Shown one piece after another: positions 57,056-64,000 of a DNA stretch of 64,000 bases. Location of the stretch: NCBI RefSeq assembly GCF_041206865.1, contig NZ_JBGEDP010000001.1:1240001-1304000 (forward strand), given 5' to 3'. The position numbers were made by a program, and so were the translations under genes. Positions within the stretch are counted from its first letter, which is position 1. The number at the start of each line of letters is the position of its first letter. The stretch comes from Mycobacterium sp. HUMS_12744610 (GTDB lineage: Bacteria > Actinomycetota > Actinomycetes > Mycobacteriales > Mycobacteriaceae). The notes under the pieces are model-generated. The model was not told the DNA's origin and did no database searches. It worked only from the letters and a program-made list of their open reading frames with translations.

Positions 57056-57604
57056 GTGATTCCGGAGTTGGATCCATCCGGTGGGCTACTGCCACCCGGT
57101 CGCTACCGGGCAAGCCGGGCCGAGGTCTACCAGCGATTCGTCAACGGGCGCGGCGAGCACCGGCAGCACCTATGGCGGGACTGGGAGTCGGCGACAAGCC
57201 TGCTTTGTCGCCACGTGCACGTCAACGCCTGCTGGCTCTACGGACGGTTCCTGTCCGAGGAGCCCGAACCCGAGGTCGTGTCGTGTGTGTATTGGGCCGA
57301 GGACCTGGAGTTGTCCAAAGCCCACCTGGACCCGGCCAGCGCCAACATCCTGCGGGCGTTCGCGCAGCGCGCTACGCTGCGTCGCGTTGTCGGAGTGCGG
57401 GTGGATACTTCGGTCGTCGCCTGGCACTGCCAACCCGACACCGAGATTGAGGACCGCTACCTGCCCCAATACTTGGAGCGACGAGGCCGGGTCGATGATT
57501 ACCTGCAGCGAATGCGTTCTGGCCCAACGGGTTCGCCGCCCGTACGCGAGGACGCGCTGCCGCGCTGCGGATATGTGGAGGTGATCGTCGATGACTACCA
57601 GTGA
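57056..57604 (+). CDS. DUF6932-like protein with degenerate nucleotidyltransferase motif
   Basis: A 182-residue protein. IPELDPSGGLLPPGRYRASR at the start, WLYGRFLSEEPEPEVVSCVY in the middle (about 63-82) and CGYVEVIVDDYQ at the end resemble the DUF6932 family, which has a nucleotidyltransferase-like fold with GSFV..KPEP.D.D. Here the Gly-Ser becomes Gly-Arg and the Asp-x-Asp is missing (VVSCV), so catalysis by the usual mechanism is unlikely. GTG 57056 has AGGAGGGG seven bases before it. Its 3' end overlaps the next gene by 14 bases, so the two are coupled. Role unknown. Confidence 0.65.
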   Translation: MIPELDPSGGLLPPGRYRASRAEVYQRFVNGRGEHRQHLWRDWESATSLLCRHVHVNACWLYGRFLSEEPEPEVVSCVYWAEDLELSKAHLDPASANILRAFAQRATLRRVVGVRVDTSVVAWHCQPDTEIEDRYLPQYLERRGRVDDYLQRMRSGPTGSPPVREDALPRCGYVEVIVDDYQ

Positions 57605-58571
57605 GGATGACCTCGACCGGATGCAGGCGGCGATCCTGGCGGCGATGACCGACGACGACACACCAGCCTGGAGTACTCCTGATGACTTATCCCGCATCAG
57701 CGTCGAGGCCCTGATCGCCGACGATAGCCTCGGGCGAACCCTGCCCTCGCGTGGCAACATCCGCCTCAGCGGCGACGGCGTGACCGGGGCCTCGGCGCGG
57801 GTCTCCGAAGTCGCCCGCGTGATGGCCGGATTTCAACGCCTGGCCACCGCGGTCGGGGCAGCCCAACAAGGCGATAAAGCGCTGGGACGCCAACCCAACG
57901 CCGACGTGCGCCGGCGCACCGACCTGCTGCTCAGAGCCTCACCCGGGCCTGGATCGATCATCTTGACCCTCACCCCGGCGACCTCACCGATCACCGAAAC
58001 CGGCCACGCCGGCGGCAAAGTCGGCATGTTCGCCGAACTGGAAACCGACGATCAGTTGCTCGACACCGCAATCGGTGCGGCCATCGATGTGTTCAGCGCC
58101 GGCAACGACATCGGGCCCAGCCCAGCGCAATCCCGGTTCGTCCAACAGCTCGCCGAGATGGGACCACGTACCGCCTCGGCCCTACGCGACCTGTCCAAAA
58201 CACTGGACCGCGCCGGATTCGACGTCGAAATCGACTGGCAGCAACCATCCCGCGCCACCCGCCGCGTCACCGTGTCGGCAACGGCCGCCGCCTACATCGC
58301 CGCCACCGTCGAAAACGCCAACCTCGACGAACAACCCGTGCAAATCATCGGCGAATACCTCACCGTCAGCGCGGTCTCGTCCTGGCTCATTCAGCAAGAC
58401 GACGGAGAGACCGTGACGGTCAAACTCGGCCGCATCGGCAAGGACCAAGCGCGCGGCCTGGCAGTCGGTGATCGCGTCCGCATCCACGCACTCATGAAAA
58501 TCGAAACAACCCCCGGCGGCGCCGTCAAAACCACCTACACCGCCCACGCCGTCTACCGGCTCAACGACTAA
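57591..58571 (+). CDS. Unknown protein, last gene of the HTH / DUF6932-like cassette
   Basis: A 326-residue soluble protein with no family I recognise. The N-terminal ~75 residues are acidic and disordered-looking (SEDDLDRMQAAILAAMTDDD). The middle contains SPAQSRFVQQLAEMGPRTAS and ALRDLSKTLDRAGFDVEIDW (helical). The C-terminal ~110 residues look like alternating strands: RRVTVSATAAAYIAATVENA, PVQIIGEYLTVSAVSSWLIQ, GRIGKDQARGLAVGDRVRIH, which suggests a small beta-barrel. It starts inside the end of the DUF6932-like gene (ATG 57591), so it is coupled. The IS256 element lies 36 bases after its stop. Confidence 0.75.
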   Translation: MTTSEDDLDRMQAAILAAMTDDDTPAWSTPDDLSRISVEALIADDSLGRTLPSRGNIRLSGDGVTGASARVSEVARVMAGFQRLATAVGAAQQGDKALGRQPNADVRRRTDLLLRASPGPGSIILTLTPATSPITETGHAGGKVGMFAELETDDQLLDTAIGAAIDVFSAGNDIGPSPAQSRFVQQLAEMGPRTASALRDLSKTLDRAGFDVEIDWQQPSRATRRVTVSATAAAYIAATVENANLDEQPVQIIGEYLTVSAVSSWLIQQDDGETVTVKLGRIGKDQARGLAVGDRVRIHALMKIETTPGGAVKTTYTAHAVYRLND

Positions 58572-58607
58572 AACTAAAACTGAGCTTCACAGGCGGCTTT
58601 CGACTCG

Positions 58608-59999
58608 GGGTCTGTAAGTTAAACGGTGTAACTCCTGAGGAAGAAGGAGAGCACTGTGACTGATGTGATTATCGGTGACACCGTCGTTGAGTCGGCCGAC
58701 GAGGAGGCCGTGGTGCGGCTGGACGACCTGGACCAGCAACTGGTCGGGCAGTTGGTGGATCGGGCCCGCTCGCAGGGGCTGCAGCTGACCGGCGAGGGCG
58801 GGCTGCTGGCCCAGCTGACCAAGACGATCATCGAGTCCGCAGCCGAGGGCGAGCTCGATGAGCATCTCGGCTACGCCAAACATGACCCGGCCGGCCGTGA
58901 CGGCGGCAACTCCCGCAACGGCAGCCGCCCCAAGACCGTGCTCACCGACATCGGGCCGGTCGAGGTCGAGATGCCGCGGGACCGCGAGGGCACGTTCGAG
59001 CCGCAGATCGTGCGCAAGCGCCAGCGCCGGCTGTCCGGGATTGAGTCGCTGGTGATCTCGTTGTCGGCCAAGGGATTGACCCATGGCGAGATCTGCGCGC
59101 ACCTGGCCGAGGTGTACGGCGCGCAGGTGTCCAAGCAGACCATCTCCACGATCACCGACCGGGTGATCGAGGGCATGAGCGAGTGGCAGAACCGGCCGCT
59201 GGATGCGGTGTATCCGGTGGTGTTCATCGACGCGATCAACGTCAAGATCCGTGAGGGCAACGTGGCCAACCGGCCGATCTACACCGCGCTGGGTGTCACC
59301 GTGGATGGCACCCGCGACGTGCTGGGGCTGTGGGCCGGTGAGCACGGCGACGGGGAGGGGTCCAAGTATTGGCTGCGGGTCTTGTCGGAGATCAAGAACA
59401 GAGGGGTCCAAGACGTCTGCATCGTGGTGTGCGACGGTCTGAAGGGGCTGCCCGACGCCATCGCCAACGTGTGGCCGGCCGCGATCACCCAGACCTGCGT
59501 TATTCACTTGCTGCGCAACAGTTTCCGCTACACCTCGAAGAGGGACTGGGCCGCGATCGCCAAAGACCTCAAGCTGGTCTACACCGCGGCCAGTGAGTCC
59601 GCGGCGCTGGACGCGTTCGCCGCGTTCGCCGAGAAATGGGAACAGCGCTACCCGGCGATCATCAAACTGTGGGAGAACGCGTGGGCCGAGTTCGTGCCGT
59701 TCCTGGCCTTCGACAAGGAAATCCGCGGCGTGATCTGCACGACCAACAGCGTCGAAAGCCTCAATTCGCGCATCCGCAGGGCGGTCAACGCGCGTGGACA
59801 CTTCCCGACCGAGCAGGCCGCGCTCAAATGCGTCTACCTGGCGATCATGAGCCTCGACCCCACCGGCAAAGGCCGACAACGCTGGATGAACCGATGGAAG
59901 GCACCCCTCAACGCCTTCGAGATCGCCTTCCCCGGACGACTGACCCAAGGCCGAAAGTAACACTACGACAACCAGTTACACCGTTAACTTGACAGTCTC
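58608..59999. mobile_element. Intact IS256-family element with 8-bp target duplication
   Basis: The ends are GGGTCTGTAAGTTAAACGGT on the left and, reading inward from the right, GAGACTGTCAAGTTAACGGT, imperfect inverted repeats. The 8-base target duplication TCGACTCG is at 58600-58607 and 60000-60007. It carries one complete transposase gene. The sequence differs from the first IS256 copy, so it is a different element. The duplication and intact gene suggest recent transposition, into the gap between the cassette and the mmpL gene. Confidence 0.93.
58656..59960 (+). CDS. IS256-family transposase (second, different element)
   Basis: A 434-residue mutator-type DDE transposase. PVVFIDAINVKIREGNV holds the first Asp, IVVCDGLKGLPDAIANV the second Asp and CTTNSVESLNSRIRRAVNAR the Glu. 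NSRNGSRPKTVLTDIGPVEV and RDREGTFEPQIVRKRQRR resemble the N-terminal part of the first copy in pattern but differ in sequence. GTG 58656 is preceded by AAGAAGGAG. Intact. Confidence 0.93.
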   Translation: MTDVIIGDTVVESADEEAVVRLDDLDQQLVGQLVDRARSQGLQLTGEGGLLAQLTKTIIESAAEGELDEHLGYAKHDPAGRDGGNSRNGSRPKTVLTDIGPVEVEMPRDREGTFEPQIVRKRQRRLSGIESLVISLSAKGLTHGEICAHLAEVYGAQVSKQTISTITDRVIEGMSEWQNRPLDAVYPVVFIDAINVKIREGNVANRPIYTALGVTVDGTRDVLGLWAGEHGDGEGSKYWLRVLSEIKNRGVQDVCIVVCDGLKGLPDAIANVWPAAITQTCVIHLLRNSFRYTSKRDWAAIAKDLKLVYTAASESAALDAFAAFAEKWEQRYPAIIKLWENAWAEFVPFLAFDKEIRGVICTTNSVESLNSRIRRAVNARGHFPTEQAALKCVYLAIMSLDPTGKGRQRWMNRWKAPLNAFEIAFPGRLTQGRK

Positions 60000-60106
60000 T
60001 CGACTCGTCCCTCGTGGCCGCAGGCACCCCTTCGACCGTTTGCGGCTGCGGCAGATGCCGACGTTGTTGGGGGGCGTTATCCGACGGGCCGGCGCTGCGA
60101 TGCAGT

Positions 60107-63100
60107 TCACCGCGGGCGGTGGCCGGGCGGGTGCGGGTGCGGGGGTGTGGTCGAGGTCGGTGTGTTGGGCCACCAGCTGGCTTGGCGTAGGAGTGTGGCG
60201 ATGGCGGGGACGGTGAGGGTGCGCACGAGGAAGGTGTCGAGCAGCAGTCCGCAGCCGATGATGAATCCGGCTTGGACCATGATGGCCACCGAGCCGACCA
60301 TCAGGCCAAACATGCTGGCGGCGAAGATGAGTCCCGCTGAGGTGATGACCGAGCCGGTGTTGGCAACGGTACGTAGTACGCCGACGCGGATATTGCGTCC
60401 TGATTCTTCACGCAGCCGCGACACGAGAAGCATGTTGTAGTCGGCGCCGACCGCGACCAGGATGATGAATGCCACCAGGGGCACCGGCCAGGCGATGGGA
60501 TAGCCCAGCCCCCATTGGAATAGAAGCACGCCGATGCCCAGTGCGGCGAGGTAGTTGAGCACCACGGTGCCCAGCAGGTAGAGCGGGGCCAGCACAGCGC
60601 GCAGCAGCAGTACCAGGATGAGCCCGACGATGAGCAGGGTAGCGATGGCCAGTTGGGCGAAGTCGGCGCGCAGCAGGCGTTGGATGTCGGAGTTGACGGC
60701 GGGAAAGCCGGCGACTGACACGGTGGCGTGGGCTAACGCGGTGTTGGGCCGGCCGGCGTTGGCGATGTCGGTGATCTGGTGGGCAAGGTGGATTGCTTCG
60801 GCGCTGTAGGGGTCGAAATTGGATTCGATGGCAAAGCGCGCGGCTTTACCGTCGGGGGAGACAAATTGCTTTGCCACGTCGGCGAATTGGCGGTTTTCGA
60901 AGACATCGGCGGGTAGGTAGAAGCCGCTGGAGGAATCTGAGCGGGCGCTGGCCCGGGCTGAGTTTTGCAGTTGGATGGCGATCTGGCTCATCCCGGAAAG
61001 CATGTCGATGTTGCTGTCGGCCAGGGTGTGCACGCCGGTCGCCAGCGCTTGGGCGCCCGAGGCAAGCTGGCCGACGCCGTCCTGGAGGCGCCGTATGTTG
61101 CCGGCAAGGTCGGCGGGGTCCCCGAGGGTTCCGAAGGCTTTGTCCAGTGCGCCGACGGCTGACTGGACGTTGATGAGGGTGCCGGTGACGGTGGCATTGG
61201 TGGCGGGGTTGTAGCGGTCGCCGAGATCGGCGACCTCGGTGAAGAACCCATTGTCACGCAGGCTCACCAGAATCTGGACTTGGTCACGGATCTGGGTGCA
61301 CTGCGTTGTGGTGGCACACCACGGGGAGCTGTTGAGGGCACCGGCGAGGGGGTCGAGGACGGCGATGGCGTTTTGAGCTTGGTCGGCCATAGGCCGCAGC
61401 CCGGGGCCGGATTGGATGGCTTGATCGACGGCGGGGGCGGTGGCCGAAAGCTGTTGCAGCAAAGGCCGCAACTGCTGGGCCGGGGTGCCGGCAGACTGGG
61501 CCTGGGTGAGTATTCCGGTTAGCGGAGTCAGGGCGGTGCGCAGGGTGGTGTCGAGTTGGGCCAGGCCCTCCGCGAGTTGGCCGGCGCCGTTGGTGAGTTT
61601 GGTGAGGTCGTCTTTTCGGGTGTTGCCGTCGGCGACGGCGCGGGCCATCTTGTCGCCGATCTGAGCGTTTTGCCATGAAAGTTGGGCTTGCTCGAGGCGG
61701 GTTCCGGTGGGGCGGGTGACTCCGGATACTTTGGTGACGCCGGGGATTTGCGCGATGCGGGAGGCCATTTCGTCGAGGTCGGCCAGCCCCTTTCCAGTGC
61801 GCATGTCGGTCGGGTTTTCCACGAGCAGGAATTCGGTGACGATGCTGTCTTTGCGGAAGTGGCGGTCCAGCAGGCGGTAGCCCTGGTTGCTGGCGGTGCC
61901 GGCCGGCTGGCCTTTGCGGTCGTCGTAGCTGATCTTCATGGTCGCCGCGACCGCGGTCAGGGCCAGCAGGATGACCAGGCTGGTGATCAACAGCGGTACC
62001 GGCCGGCGGACCACCGCGACTGCAACGCTGTTCCAGTAGCGCCGGGTGCGGTCAGATTTGGGTTCGCCGATGCCTCTTTTGGCGGCCAGCGCCAGCACCG
62101 GCGGCAGCAGCGTGATGGTGGCTGCGAACCCGACCAGTACGGCGACCGCGCAGGCCGGACCGAGGGCGGCGAACACGCTCAGGTGGGCGAACACCATGGT
62201 CAAGAAGGCGAACGCCACGGTGGCCGCCGAGGCCATGATCACCCGGCCGATGCTGGCGGTGGCGGCGATGACGGCTTGATCGGCGGGAACCTGGGCGCGG
62301 CGCTGCTCGTGGTATCGGCTGATCAGAAACACCGTGTAGTCGGTGCCCGCGCCGAGCAGGATTGCGGTCATAAACGCCACAGTGAACTGGGAGACAGGCA
62401 TGCCGATTTCGCCGAGCGCGGACAGTACACCGCGCCCAACGGCCAGGCTTATCCCGATCACCAGCAGCGGCAGCAGGGCGGTGAACACCGACCGGTAGAC
62501 GATCAGCAAGATCAACGCGATCAGCCCGGCCGTTGCGATCGAGATCAGCAGTAGATCGTGCTCGGCAGAGGAGATCATGTCACTGAACGTCGTCGGCGGA
62601 CCCGTCACATACGCGGTGGTCGACGAGCCCGCGAACACCTCTGCGACGAGGGCGCGCACCGCCTGCACCGATGCGGCCGCGGTGGGATCGCCCCACGTGC
62701 CGGCCACACCCACCGGCAGGTACCACGCCTTGCCGTCGCGGCTGACCGCCTGAGACGCGGTGACCGGATCGGCCAGCAAGTCTTTCACCAGCAAGATATG
62801 GCCGGTGTCGGCGCGCAGCCGCGCCAGCAGCTGGTCGTAGCGCTGCCGCGCCGAAGGCGTCAACCCCGCGGGGTCTTCCATCGCAACGAACACCACCGTC
62901 TTGGAACCCTGTTCACCGAAGGCCGCGCTCATCCGGTCCACTGTTTGCAACGACGGAACGTCTCGCGGGAGAAGGTTCACCGATTGCTCACGCACCACCG
63001 TCTCCAGCTGGGGAAACAGCATCGCCAGCAGCACGGCCGTACCCAGCCACGCCCCGATCGCCAGCGCTTTGTGCCGAACGGTGAACCCGGCCAGGGCCGC

Positions 63101-63205
63101 TAACCGCCTGCTGTATTCGCGTGGCCTCGCCACATCGGCAGGCGGTGCGGGACGCGACAAAAGCGCAGGCCCCGCACCCGAGCCCGTTGAAGGAGCGTCG
63201 GTCAT
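60107..63205 (-). CDS. MmpL-family RND transporter
   Basis: A 1032-residue membrane transporter of the mycobacterial MmpL type, which exports lipids or drugs through the inner membrane using the proton gradient. There are about 12 membrane segments, with two large extracytoplasmic loops (about 60-210 and 430-780). GAGTDYTVFLISRYHEQ and VGADYNMLLVSRLREESG are the two conserved repeats in the membrane core with proton-relay Asp-Tyr pairs. No MmpS partner is next to it, so the substrate cannot be predicted. ATG 63205 is preceded by GGGGGAA; two operators lie just upstream. The tail after 1010 is His/Pro-rich. Confidence 0.92.
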   Translation of the reverse strand: MTDAPSTGSGAGPALLSRPAPPADVARPREYSRRLAALAGFTVRHKALAIGAWLGTAVLLAMLFPQLETVVREQSVNLLPRDVPSLQTVDRMSAAFGEQGSKTVVFVAMEDPAGLTPSARQRYDQLLARLRADTGHILLVKDLLADPVTASQAVSRDGKAWYLPVGVAGTWGDPTAAASVQAVRALVAEVFAGSSTTAYVTGPPTTFSDMISSAEHDLLLISIATAGLIALILLIVYRSVFTALLPLLVIGISLAVGRGVLSALGEIGMPVSQFTVAFMTAILLGAGTDYTVFLISRYHEQRRAQVPADQAVIAATASIGRVIMASAATVAFAFLTMVFAHLSVFAALGPACAVAVLVGFAATITLLPPVLALAAKRGIGEPKSDRTRRYWNSVAVAVVRRPVPLLITSLVILLALTAVAATMKISYDDRKGQPAGTASNQGYRLLDRHFRKDSIVTEFLLVENPTDMRTGKGLADLDEMASRIAQIPGVTKVSGVTRPTGTRLEQAQLSWQNAQIGDKMARAVADGNTRKDDLTKLTNGAGQLAEGLAQLDTTLRTALTPLTGILTQAQSAGTPAQQLRPLLQQLSATAPAVDQAIQSGPGLRPMADQAQNAIAVLDPLAGALNSSPWCATTTQCTQIRDQVQILVSLRDNGFFTEVADLGDRYNPATNATVTGTLINVQSAVGALDKAFGTLGDPADLAGNIRRLQDGVGQLASGAQALATGVHTLADSNIDMLSGMSQIAIQLQNSARASARSDSSSGFYLPADVFENRQFADVAKQFVSPDGKAARFAIESNFDPYSAEAIHLAHQITDIANAGRPNTALAHATVSVAGFPAVNSDIQRLLRADFAQLAIATLLIVGLILVLLLRAVLAPLYLLGTVVLNYLAALGIGVLLFQWGLGYPIAWPVPLVAFIILVAVGADYNMLLVSRLREESGRNIRVGVLRTVANTGSVITSAGLIFAASMFGLMVGSVAIMVQAGFIIGCGLLLDTFLVRTLTVPAIATLLRQASWWPNTPTSTTPPHPHPPGHRPR

Positions 63206-63215
63206 GTATTCCCCC

Positions 63216-63256
63216 GTAGCGAGACTATCGGTATCGCTACGCTACTAGAAGTAGCG
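63216..63256. promoter_or_regulatory. Two TetR-type operators between mmpL and tetR
   Basis: Site A: GTAGCGA (63216-63222) and TCGCTAC (63234-63240), 11-base spacer. Site B: CGCTACT (63240-63246), AGA, AGTAGCG (63250-63256), perfect 7-base arms. The two share base 63240 and the core GTAGCG. They start 11 bases before the mmpL ATG and probably cover its promoter. The divergent regulator at 63407 is the likely binder. Confidence 0.75.
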
Positions 63257-63406
63257 CAGCATGCAAGGTGGAGACGCCGTGAGCGGTCGCGAGGCCACGA
63301 TCCACCCATCCGGGAGGGCTGATGTGCAGTCCAGAAATGCTGCCGGCCGGTTGATCCATAGAGCGAAGTGCCTGGCTAGACGGCCTCGCGGTTTATCCTA
63401 CCGACC

Positions 63407-64000
63407 ATGCCCAGCGAATCTATGCGAATGTCGTTTCGCCGGCACATGCGCGAACAAGTGTTGGACGCTGCGCGGGCCCTGACGATCGAGAAGGGCTGGG
63501 AGCGAGTACGGGTGAGTGAAGTCGCCGAGCTGGTGGGTGTCTCTCGTCCGACGCTGTACAAGGAGTTCACCGACAAGAAAGGACTCGGCGACGCGCTGAT
63601 CGTCCGCGAAGGCGAGCAATTCTTGGATGGCGTTCGCGCGGTGCTCGAAGAGCATGCCCGCGACGCCGGTGCAGGCATCATGGCCGCCGTCCGCTACACC
63701 CTGGACGAGGCGGAGTCCAGCCCGTTGCTGAAAGCGGTACTGACCTCCAACCGGGGGACCGACGCCGGGCCCGGGTCGCCCGACACCGGGGTATTGCCGC
63801 TGCTGCCGACATCGGCGTCGCTGCTCGAGTTGTCCTCGGCAACGATGATCAAGTGGTTCATCGGCCATTTCCCGGGGCTCGACGCCCAGGATGTACGGGA
63901 TGTCGTCGACGCCTTGGTCCGGCTGACCGTCAGCCACCTGGTATTGCCCACTGACGACGCCGCAGCCACAGCGGGGCGTATTTCGCAGGTCGCGTTGCGG
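63407..64000 (+). CDS. TetR-family regulator, partial at the window end
   Basis: The first 198 codons of a TetR regulator; the frame is open at the window end. The HTH is at about 12-60: EQVLDAARALTIEKGWERVR, VSEVAELVGVSRPTLYKEFT, then DKKGLGDALIVREGEQFL. SRPTLYKEF is the typical recognition helix. The rest is a helical ligand domain. The ATG at 63407 is the start. It is divergent from mmpL with paired operators in between, so it probably represses mmpL. Confidence 0.9.
   Translation, partial: MPSESMRMSFRRHMREQVLDAARALTIEKGWERVRVSEVAELVGVSRPTLYKEFTDKKGLGDALIVREGEQFLDGVRAVLEEHARDAGAGIMAAVRYTLDEAESSPLLKAVLTSNRGTDAGPGSPDTGVLPLLPTSASLLELSSATMIKWFIGHFPGLDAQDVRDVVDALVRLTVSHLVLPTDDAAATAGRISQVALR

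Overview
The window is high-GC DNA from a non-tuberculous Mycobacterium. Gene order from about 1 to 43 kb follows the Mycobacterium tuberculosis block Rv0862c to Rv0910, judged from memory of that genome. Family features (RpfA, ArfABC, PrrAB, EchA6, CtpE, PE domain, MmpL) and close protein similarity support a slow-growing species, possibly near the M. avium complex. Species cannot be settled from the sequence alone.

Layout. 1-5.4 kb: a partial helicase-associated gene, then the second molybdenum-cofactor cluster (moaC2-mog-moaE2 on +, a YccF-like gene-moaA2-moaD2 on -) around rpfA, which has a clear ydaO-type (c-di-AMP) riboswitch in its leader. 5.5-13.6 kb: cspB, a wrecked fadE10, a glutathionyl-hydroquinone-reductase-like gene, a universal stress protein with a possible DosR box, an MFS gene and small conserved genes. 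13.7-24.3 kb: MarR regulator, a frameshifted SpoU methyltransferase, sepH, serC, an AurF-like diiron oxygenase, fprB, citA, pdxH, gltA2 and a remnant of an Rv0897c-like oxidoreductase. 24.3-29 kb: the arfABC operon, with a duplicated membrane segment in ArfA and a strongly expanded ArfC, then prrBA. 29-33.8 kb: an accessory block of MFS, glycosyltransferase and glycogen-debranching-like enzyme, with a near-perfect CIRCE (HrcA) operator between the divergent genes. 33.8-43.5 kb: accD3, echA6, a metallo-hydrolase, a second accessory glycosyltransferase, a beta-lactamase-like lipoprotein, ctpE and the Rv0909/Rv0910-type pair.

43.5-64 kb is accessory: a frameshifted VOC protein, a DUF4185-like secreted protein, a frameshifted PE protein, an FkbM methyltransferase, an IS110 tail, a Fic enzyme with multiple operator half-sites, a nest of ISAzo13, IS256 and ISL3 sequences, tRNA-Arg(CCU), a recombinase/regulator island (53.4-58.6 kb), an intact IS256 element with an 8-bp target duplication, and an MmpL transporter with a divergent TetR regulator and paired operators.

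The strongest candidate for something undescribed is the 53.4-58.6 kb island. A tyrosine-recombinase-like protein that seems to have lost most catalytic residues overlaps a DDE-type protein. This pair is separated by a perfect 22-bp palindrome from an HTH gene, and a second HTH gene then leads a tight three-gene cassette containing a degenerate nucleotidyltransferase-like (DUF6932-type) protein and an unknown 326-residue protein. Several genes in the window are frameshifted. fadE10 and the Rv0897c-like remnant also carry deletions and are truly decayed, while single-base frameshifts elsewhere could be sequencing errors.
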